Source: PNKC01 sp039917655
Lineage (GTDB): Bacteria > Chloroflexota > Dehalococcoidia > Tepidiformales > Tepidiformaceae
NCBI GenBank assembly: GCA_039917655.1
Contig: JBDSJC010000011.1
Coordinates: 1 to 18,978 of the forward strand
DNA length: 18,978 nt
Direction: 5' to 3'
Shown here: one piece after another, positions 14,089-18,978 of the stretch
Layout: each line of letters opens with the position of its first letter
How positions within the stretch are numbered: position 1 is the first letter of the stretch
The notes under the pieces: model-generated
Seen by the model: only the letters and a program-made list of their open reading frames with translations
Databases searched by the model: none
Told to the model about the DNA's origin: nothing
Made by a program: the position numbers and the translations under genes

Positions 14089-14757
14089 ATGGAACTGTAC
14101 GAGGTCATGCGCACGACGTTTTCGGCGCGCGAGTTCACAGACGCGCCCGTCACCGACGAGATGCTACAGAAGCTGCTCGCAAACGCACGGTTCGCATCGA
14201 GTGGCGGCAACCGCCAGGGCTGGCACGTGATCGTCATTCGCGAGCAGGCTACGAAGGCTCGCCTTGGCGACCTCGCCGAGCCCGCAGCCAAACGTTACGC
14301 CGCCCAGGGCAAGGCCGGAGAGGGCCCCTGGAACCCCTACGCTCCAACTGCAGTCAATGCTGAGACCATTGAGGCCACGCGTGCACCGCGCGTGCTCACG
14401 GAAACGTTGGCCAACGCTCCCGTCATCCTCCTGATCTGCATCGACTTGCGTGTGGTGGCAGCGGTCGATCAGGATCTCGCGCGGATCGGCGTCGTGCCCG
14501 GCGCGTCGATCTATCCCTTCGTCTGGAACATGCTCCTCGCGGCCCGAAATGAAGGACTGGGCGGAACTCTGACAACTCTGCCGATCGCCCAGGAGCCGCT
14601 GCTCAAGGAGCTCTTCGGCCTCCCAGACTACTTCGCCGTGGCTGCGATCGTGCCGCTGGGCGTGCCGGTCCGTCAGCTCACGAAGCTGAAGCGGAAGCGC
14701 GTGCGCGAGTTCACGACCCGCGAGCGCTGGGACGGCGACCCGTTCGTTATCGAGTAG
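14089..14757 (+). CDS. Nitroreductase-family FMN oxidoreductase
   Basis: A 222-residue flavoprotein of the nitroreductase fold, reducing an unknown substrate (nitro compound, quinone or flavin) with NAD(P)H; members usually act as dimers with FMN at the interface. Visible marks are the N-terminal VMRTTFSAREFTDAPV (6-21), where Arg14 corresponds to the FMN-phosphate-contacting Arg region, ARFASSGGNRQGWHVIVI (33-50), which is the ASSGxNxQxW FMN segment, and WNMLLAARNEGLGGTLTTL (146-164) near the end. The ATG at 14089 has GGCGGAGGAG just upstream. It starts 65 bases after tRNA-Arg on the same strand and may be read through from the tRNA promoter. Confidence 0.93.
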   Translation: MELYEVMRTTFSAREFTDAPVTDEMLQKLLANARFASSGGNRQGWHVIVIREQATKARLGDLAEPAAKRYAAQGKAGEGPWNPYAPTAVNAETIEATRAPRVLTETLANAPVILLICIDLRVVAAVDQDLARIGVVPGASIYPFVWNMLLAARNEGLGGTLTTLPIAQEPLLKELFGLPDYFAVAAIVPLGVPVRQLTKLKRKRVREFTTRERWDGDPFVIE

Positions 14758-14927
14758 CAGCGGTGGCCTGTCGCGCTTTTAGCGAGGACCGCCCGGAGCT
14801 TCATCGGTCACTCGTCCCGGCTACGGGCGCGAGTAGCGCCAGGCTGGCTCTGAACGAACGGGGGGCGGAGCAGGCAGATCGCTGGGCCATCTGGCCCGCG
14901 GTCTCTGAGGGCGGCTGGAATTCGGTT

Positions 14928-14956
14928 GACGCCCTCCCGTCTGGCGTCTTTCCTTT
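14928..14956 (+). terminator. Rho-independent terminator downstream of the nitroreductase
   Basis: The stem GACGCC/GGCGTC (14928-14933 with 14943-14948) has a nine-base loop, followed by TTTCCTTT. It lies about 170 bases past the nitroreductase stop and just before the convergent LLM gene end. No gene was recognised between 14758 and 14927. Confidence 0.55.
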
Positions 14957-14961
14957 ACCCG

Positions 14962-16212
14962 CTACTCCAGGACAGGGACCCCTTCGTTCAGGCTGAGCGG
15001 GGCGTTCGCCTCGAACGGGTCCTTGAGGCCGAGTTCGTTGGCGTAGTCGCGAATCGCCGGGAGCACTTCCTTGCCCATGAGGTTGATGCAACTGACTGAG
15101 TCTTTGTGATCGATCTTGCCGTCGTTGGCCCACAGTCCAAGGATGCCGACGCGGTTGTTGTCGAGGACGTTCTTCAGTTGCTTTACCACCGAATCCGGAG
15201 TGCCCCAGATGAAGGTCCGCTCCAGGCGGCGCTGCTCCAGCTTCGGCGGCGCGACCATCGCGCGACGACCGCCGGCGATCTCTATGAGCGACTTGCGGTT
15301 AGAGACGGAGCCGTAACCGCTCGGCGAGCCCCAGACAGGATGCGCGAGTCCAGTGAACTCGCCCGCCATCCACATGAACTCACGCGCGTTGCGCTCTGCC
15401 TTCTCCTCCGTCTCGGCGACGTGACACTGGAGTAGTTGCCCGAAGTTCTCCGGTCCCGGCTCGTATCCGGAAGCGCGCGCGGTGTCCGTGTAGAGGTCTT
15501 TGATCTTCTGGCTCACATCAAAATTCGTGTTGAGGCCGATGTAGGGGTAGCGGTGTTGGGCTGCCCAGACCACCGTTTCGCGGCTCGCGACGCCGGGGAT
15601 CCAGATTCGCGGGTGCGGCTGTTGCAAGGGAGTCGCCCACGGATTGACCACCCGGAACTGGAAATGCTTGCCCTCCCAGCGGAAAGGGCCTGGCCGCGTC
15701 CACGCCGCGATAACCAGGTCGTGCGCCTCTTCGAACCGTTCGCGGTTGTACACGGGATTCACGTTTGCCTGGATGTTTTCGACTCCGCCGCCACGCACGA
15801 AGCCCGATACGAGCCGCCCGCCGGAAACCATGTCGATGATGGAGAGTTCTTCGGCCAGGTGCACCGGGTTGTCCCAGATCGGCAAGGGGTTGCCGAGAAG
15901 CACGATCTTCACGTTCTTTGTGATCCGCGCGAGGATTGAAGCGAACATGTTCACGCGTGGCGACATGCAGAATGGGGCCGTGTGGTGTTCGTTAAGCATG
16001 ATCCCGTCGAAGCCGAGACTATCGACCAGTTCGTACTCTTCCAGCCGTTCGTTGTAGAGACGGCTTGCCTCTTTGGCACTGAAGTAGCGGTTCGAATGCA
16101 TGAGCGCAGTCACGCGCTGCGTACGCCCGTTGCCAATCGGCACCTGGTCCAGGTCAGCGCTCTCGGGGTTCCAGGCGGACATTGGCTGTTCGGTGAAGTA
16201 CATCAGATGCAT
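14962..16212 (-). CDS. LLM-class flavin-dependent oxidoreductase (luciferase-like monooxygenase)
   Basis: A 416-residue TIM-barrel flavoenzyme of the bacterial luciferase-like family, which uses reduced FMN or F420 supplied by a partner reductase to oxidise organic substrates. Marks include SLGFDGIMLNEHHTAPF (65-81, with the NEHH motif of FMN/F420-binding members), VKIVLLGNPLPIWDNPVHLAEE (101-122), SGGRLVSGFVRGG (130-142, the GR-x-xxGFxRG phosphate loop) and PHPRIWIPG (199-207). The ATG at 16212 follows AAAGGAA at a suitable distance. It is the second gene of a two-gene minus-strand operon, 14 bases after the hydrolase-like gene, so the two probably act in one degradative or detoxifying pathway. 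The substrate is unknown. Confidence 0.93.
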   Translation of the reverse strand: MHLMYFTEQPMSAWNPESADLDQVPIGNGRTQRVTALMHSNRYFSAKEASRLYNERLEEYELVDSLGFDGIMLNEHHTAPFCMSPRVNMFASILARITKNVKIVLLGNPLPIWDNPVHLAEELSIIDMVSGGRLVSGFVRGGGVENIQANVNPVYNRERFEEAHDLVIAAWTRPGPFRWEGKHFQFRVVNPWATPLQQPHPRIWIPGVASRETVVWAAQHRYPYIGLNTNFDVSQKIKDLYTDTARASGYEPGPENFGQLLQCHVAETEEKAERNAREFMWMAGEFTGLAHPVWGSPSGYGSVSNRKSLIEIAGGRRAMVAPPKLEQRRLERTFIWGTPDSVVKQLKNVLDNNRVGILGLWANDGKIDHKDSVSCINLMGKEVLPAIRDYANELGLKDPFEANAPLSLNEGVPVLE

Positions 16213-16226
16213 GGCGGAGTTCCTTT

Positions 16227-17009
16227 CTAGACCTGCGGCTTTTGCAAGAAGGCGGTGATCGTCGATGCGAGCGTGTCCGGCTGCTCGAGATCGACTGCGT
16301 GGCCCGCGCCGGGCAGCCGCTCCAGGGTGGCGTTCGGCAAGGCGGCGAGGTAGAGGTCACCGCACTCAACCGGCACCACGCGATCGGCCTCGCCCCACAC
16401 AATGAGCGCTCGCGAGGTCACGCCGCCTAGCAGCCTCGGGAGCGTCGGGTTGTACATGTACGGCTTCCACGCCAGGCGAGAGGCCATTTCCCGGTCAGAC
16501 TCCCAGCTTTCGAGCTGCTCGAAGCCAGGCTCTTCGGTGTAGATCGCCTCGAATGCCGCCTGGTTGGCGAAGGCCGTGCGCGCATACGCTTCGCTGCCGA
16601 TCACGAACTGGTCGCAAATAAAGTCGCTTGCCGGTTGAACGCCCATCGGTCCGACCAGGGCTAGCCGATCAACCAATCCGGGGTTCATGGTTGCCAGTTC
16701 GGCCGACAGCCATCCTCCGAACCCAAGTCCAAGCATGTGTGTGCGCTGAAGGCCGAGGGCTACACAAAACTGTCCCATCACGACGGCCAGATCGCGGACG
16801 TTGAACAGCCACGCCCATTGATCTGGACGACCGCCGTGGAATCCCGGGAGCCAAGGGTAGTAAACCGTGAACTGCTCGGCCAACCGGTCGATGAACGTCG
16901 TGTCTGGGGCATGGCCGTTGTCGCGGGGGAGCACCAGAAGCTGGTCGCCCGACCCCTGGCGAAGGTAGCTGATCTCGCCTCCGCACACGGATATGGTCTC
17001 TGTCGTCAT
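16227..17009 (-). CDS. Alpha/beta-hydrolase-fold protein lacking the nucleophilic Ser
   Basis: A 260-residue protein with the alpha/beta-hydrolase layout: early strands (LLVLPRDNGHA, FTVYYPWLPGFHGG), nucleophile elbow at 92-100, then Asp209 in VWGEADRVVP and His237 in PGAGHAVDLEQP at the catalytic-acid and base positions. The elbow reads MLGLGFGGW, where GxSxGG is expected, so residue 96 is Gly (codon GGG, two base changes away from AGC). Ordinary Ser-esterase chemistry is therefore unlikely; cofactor-free oxygenase/lyase-type roles or a binding role are possible. The ATG at 17009 has AGGA nearby upstream. It is the first gene of an operon with the LLM monooxygenase, 14 bases apart, suggesting a shared substrate. 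Confidence 0.9.
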   Translation of the reverse strand: MTTETISVCGGEISYLRQGSGDQLLVLPRDNGHAPDTTFIDRLAEQFTVYYPWLPGFHGGRPDQWAWLFNVRDLAVVMGQFCVALGLQRTHMLGLGFGGWLSAELATMNPGLVDRLALVGPMGVQPASDFICDQFVIGSEAYARTAFANQAAFEAIYTEEPGFEQLESWESDREMASRLAWKPYMYNPTLPRLLGGVTSRALIVWGEADRVVPVECGDLYLAALPNATLERLPGAGHAVDLEQPDTLASTITAFLQKPQV

Positions 17010-17492
17010 CCAACCATCCTAAGACCGTGATGAAGATGCGACGCTCGCGCACCAGTGGTCTACGGGCCAACGATAGGGACGACGCCCCGGCCCGGCAACC
17101 GCTGAGGAACACCGCTCAGTTGGCAAGTCGAAACGTTATGACGAGTACAGACCGCGCCACATTGTCTCACTCGGAATGGCCCCCGGTTCACCGGCGCCAT
17201 TAGCAAGGACTCGCAGTTATTGGCAGCCCCGAGCCCTAAGTGGCGGCCGCCGGGGATCGTAGCCGTCTAGGCCACACCACCCGGGTCGGCCAGCGGCGTC
17301 GCGGGGGTTCCACGCTTTAGCAGCTCCTTCGCATGCGCAACTCCGGCCATCCGCCGTTCGCCGCAAGGGCCCACGAGGGGGTCATCGCGGATGACCGGCT
17401 CCGGCGTCCACAAGACGCTTTGCGCAATACCCGGCCTTCACGCCCGTGCCGACCCTGTAGGGCCGCCAAACCCTGCAACAGACTGATACTCA
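17010..17492. other. Poorly coding region upstream of the hydrolase operon
   Basis: About 480 bases with no convincing intact gene. It should hold the promoter of the hydrolase/LLM operon, but I found no good -35/-10 pair. A leftward frame (stop at 17267) stays open for about 57 codons with coding-like composition but no start codon, and overlaps a small frame starting at 17493. This may be a decayed gene. Confidence 0.4.
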
Positions 17493-17493
17493 T
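17317..17493 (-). CDS. Doubtful 58-residue ORF with a good ribosome site
   Basis: It begins MSISLLQGLAALQGRHGREG with AAGGAA eight bases before the ATG, which is better than chance. After about 20 residues it becomes an Arg/Ser-rich, unconvincing sequence, while another frame on the same strand turns more protein-like (PEPVIRDDPLVGP...MAGVAHAKELL). A gene broken by a frameshift is one explanation; a chance frame is another. No family is recognised. Confidence 0.2.
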   Translation of the reverse strand: MSISLLQGLAALQGRHGREGRVLRKASCGRRSRSSAMTPSWALAANGGWPELRMRRSC

Positions 17494-17619
17494 CGTATTC
17501 GTTCCTTCGCCGGGTTGCCGGTGTGAGTCATGCTTGCCGCTACCATCCCCAGTGCGCATTATGCCCAGCCACGCCGGACTGCACCAAAAACCGGAAAGAG
17601 CTTCGTGGCACCCAGGCGG

Positions 17620-17849
17620 GAGGCGCTGCAAGTGGTCACGGGGATCGACACGGGCAGCCCGGCGGCGCCGCGAGCCTCGGCTACCGCGACCTTGCCTACT
17701 ACATGGAGAACATCTCGGTCCAATCCGCCGATGCGTTCTGCGATGTGCTCGTTTCGCGCAAGACGGGCGACAAGATCCGGCTCGACTTCACGCGCACGTA
17801 CTCTGCCGGGAGTTCGACGGACTTTTTCGCCGATGTGACGTTGCAGTAG
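17620..17849 (+). pseudogene. Remnant of a PDZ-like protein C-terminus
   Basis: The frame ending at 17849 encodes DLAYYMENISVQSADAF, then CDVLVSRKTGDKIRLDFTR and a final TDFFADVTLQ. This looks like the second half of a PDZ-type domain at the C-terminus of a protein, rich in conserved-looking acids and aromatics. The matching first half, VVTGIDTGSPAA, ends at 17667 in a different frame, and the middle of the domain (usually AGLxxGDxIxxxxG) is missing. The simplest reading is a gene that lost its N-terminus and suffered an internal deletion or frameshift. An intact short protein starting near 17523 is less likely because its first 50 residues look random. Family assignment is tentative. Confidence 0.4.
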
Positions 17850-17891
17850 GGCGGAGCGAATCTGCTCGGGGTCGCCACAAACCGCCACTTA

Positions 17892-17924
17892 ACGATAACC
17901 CGCCAGAGACTAGCGGGTTATCGT
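17892..17924. terminator. Strong hairpin between the remnant and the ATPase gene
   Basis: A perfect 12-bp stem (ACGATAACCCGC at 17892-17903 with 17913-17924) has a nine-base loop. No T-run follows on either strand, so it may be a transcript-end stabiliser, a factor-assisted terminator or a protein site rather than a classical terminator. Confidence 0.45.
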
Positions 17925-17966
17925 AGCGCTCCCACGCGCATCAACAGCGCGAACGGACTCCGGCGG

Positions 17967-17995
17967 AAGACAGGGGCTCGCGGAGGTGTGAGAAT
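17967..17995 (+). promoter_or_regulatory. Putative promoter of the ATPase gene
   Basis: AAGACA (17967-17972) and GAGAAT (17990-17995) are 17 bases apart. The expected start of transcription falls only a few bases before the ATG at 18005, and no Shine-Dalgarno is correctly spaced, so the message may be leaderless or nearly so. A short inverted repeat CGGAG/CTCCG surrounds the -10. Confidence 0.35.
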
Positions 17996-18004
17996 CTCCG
18001 GACT

Positions 18005-18978
18005 ATGACGAACCCAGAGGTCGTGCCGCCTCCTCAGCCTGAAGATGTATTTACTCCTCGTGCGCCGGTAGAGTCCCTCATGTTCATCGGGCGCCGCCGG
18101 GACCGGTTGGGCGAGCGAATCGTAGACGGGCTCAACGAAGTTGGAGCACAACTGGTGCTTCACGGCGATACGGGCGCCGGCAAAACTAGTCTGGTGCTCC
18201 ACGTCGGAGGGTCAGCGGTCGCGAGGGTGGAATGCCATCGGAGCAAGACATTCCAGGACCTCCTCCGCGACGCATTCGGTGCCATGGGTTCGGTCCAGGA
18301 ACTCAGGGTCACACAACACGACCGAACGGAAGTGGGCGCGTCCGGCGGCGGAGAACTCGGGCTCGGATTCGTGGCGAAGTTCAAGGGAACGGTCTCAGCA
18401 AGCGACTCCAAAGAAACTGTTCGCGAGCTCGACATTGTCGAGCAACCACTCATCGACGCACTCATCGCGACGATGCAGGCCGCAGGTAAACGCATCCTCC
18501 TCCTGGACAATTTCGACCACGTGGTGGACGCGAATGTCGGTCACGCTGTCGCCGAGCTGATGGTCGCCATGTCCGACAAGGCTCGCTCATCAGGCAATCT
18601 GAAAATCGTCGTTGCCGGGATCGCGGAGTCTGCCGGCGAACTTCTGAATCTCTCCGAGGCCGCGTCCCGAAGGACAGTTTCGGTCGGTGTGTCGCCGATG
18701 CTAGACGAGGAAATTCGGGAATTGGTCGTACGCGGCATGGGCTTACTCCAACTGGTAATTGGCCCCACTCAAGTCGAGCGGATAGTTTCCATTAGTTCCG
18801 GATACCCATATGTTGCGCACCTCATCTGTCTCCACGCCGCGCGCGTGGCGAACTCGATACCCCGAACCGTCGTGGACAGAGATGCAGTCGACCGGGCGCT
18901 CAGTCACGCACTCGACGACTTCCAGTTGGACTTCGACGTTCGATACCAGCGAGCAGTTGAGTCCAGCGGCGTGAGCCG
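18005..18978 (+). CDS. P-loop ATPase (AAA/STAND-like), 5' part, cut by the window edge
   Basis: An open frame runs from the ATG at 18005 to the window end, giving 324 residues with no stop. After a Pro-rich start comes FTPRAPVESLMFIGRRRDR (16-34), the lead-in seen before P-loop domains of the ORC/STAND-like ATPases. Then Walker A GDTGAGKTS (54-62), Walker B RILLLDNFD (163-171), a sensor-1-like KIVVAGIAES (200-209) and a helical lid with SSGYPYVAHLICLHAARVA (264-282). It should bind and hydrolyse ATP; the effector or partner-binding part lies beyond the window. By eye its GC content is a little lower than its neighbours. Such ATPases occur in signalling and defence modules, but nothing visible here assigns a role. 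Confidence 0.88.
   Translation, partial: MTNPEVVPPPQPEDVFTPRAPVESLMFIGRRRDRLGERIVDGLNEVGAQLVLHGDTGAGKTSLVLHVGGSAVARVECHRSKTFQDLLRDAFGAMGSVQELRVTQHDRTEVGASGGGELGLGFVAKFKGTVSASDSKETVRELDIVEQPLIDALIATMQAAGKRILLLDNFDHVVDANVGHAVAELMVAMSDKARSSGNLKIVVAGIAESAGELLNLSEAASRRTVSVGVSPMLDEEIRELVVRGMGLLQLVIGPTQVERIVSISSGYPYVAHLICLHAARVANSIPRTVVDRDAVDRALSHALDDFQLDFDVRYQRAVESSGVS

Noticed and set aside
13838..14089. Leftward 83-residue frame containing NLRTWFRKPMLYPLSYGG
   Set aside because: It is the antisense of tRNA-Arg and its flanks. This sequence type is a well-known false protein in databases made from the complement of tRNA genes.
14962..17009. Light production, because of the luciferase-like monooxygenase
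   Set aside because: The LLM family is broad and mostly non-luminescent; no luciferase beta subunit or fatty-acid reductase genes are present.
1..18978. CRISPR arrays, insertion sequences, rRNA genes
   Set aside because: No regularly spaced repeats, transposase motifs, terminal inverted repeats or rRNA sequence were seen.

Overview
The window is GC-rich bacterial chromosome with short intergenic gaps, two tRNA genes and genes on both strands. There is no transposase, integrase, phage gene, CRISPR array or rRNA. The mix of a flavin-dependent LLM monooxygenase, acyl-CoA dehydrogenase, SDR hydroxyacyl-CoA dehydrogenase, nitroreductase, DHA3-type MFS exporter and glycan genes fits an aerobic high-GC heterotroph. 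Chloroflexota (Dehalococcoidia or Tepidiformia-like) or Actinomycetota are the best guesses, but nothing here decides between them.

Layout. 1-330: a CAT-anticodon tRNA (elongator Met most likely) with a hairpin terminator. 359-3213 (minus): a class-I pyridine nucleotide-disulfide oxidoreductase and a GT4 glycosyltransferase. 3392-6725 (plus): a tight three-gene operon of an AlkP/phosphodiesterase-fold protein, a Gfo/Idh/MocA-type oxidoreductase and a GT2 glycosyltransferase. With the divergent GT4 gene this looks like a glycan or envelope-polysaccharide cluster. 6759-8851: a LuxR-type regulator with a receiver-like but Asp-less N-terminus, divergent from an MFS exporter. 9186-10684: an acyl-CoA dehydrogenase followed by a 95-residue Cys-containing protein of unknown function. 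11059-11970 (minus): an SDR like the hydroxyacyl-CoA dehydrogenase part of peroxisomal multifunctional enzyme 2, with a striking palindrome and tandem repeat upstream. 12232-13841: a membrane-anchored lytic transglycosylase with a long structured leader, then a small membrane protein. 13949-14757: tRNA-Arg(CCT) and a nitroreductase. 14962-17009 (minus): an alpha/beta-hydrolase-fold protein and an LLM-class monooxygenase in one operon. 17010-17930: a poorly coding stretch with gene remnants. 18005-18978: the 5' part of a P-loop (AAA/STAND-like) ATPase that runs off the right edge.

Functionally there are three themes: glycan assembly (GT4, AlkP-like, Gfo/Idh, GT2), acyl-CoA/beta-oxidation chemistry (ACAD and SDR), and flavin redox chemistry (FAD disulfide oxidoreductase, nitroreductase, LLM monooxygenase). 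The less ordinary items are the hydrolase with Gly in place of the nucleophilic Ser, the AlkP-fold enzyme with changed metal ligands, the operator-like dyad, and the remnant-plus-ATPase segment at the right end. No complete new system can be shown from this window alone.
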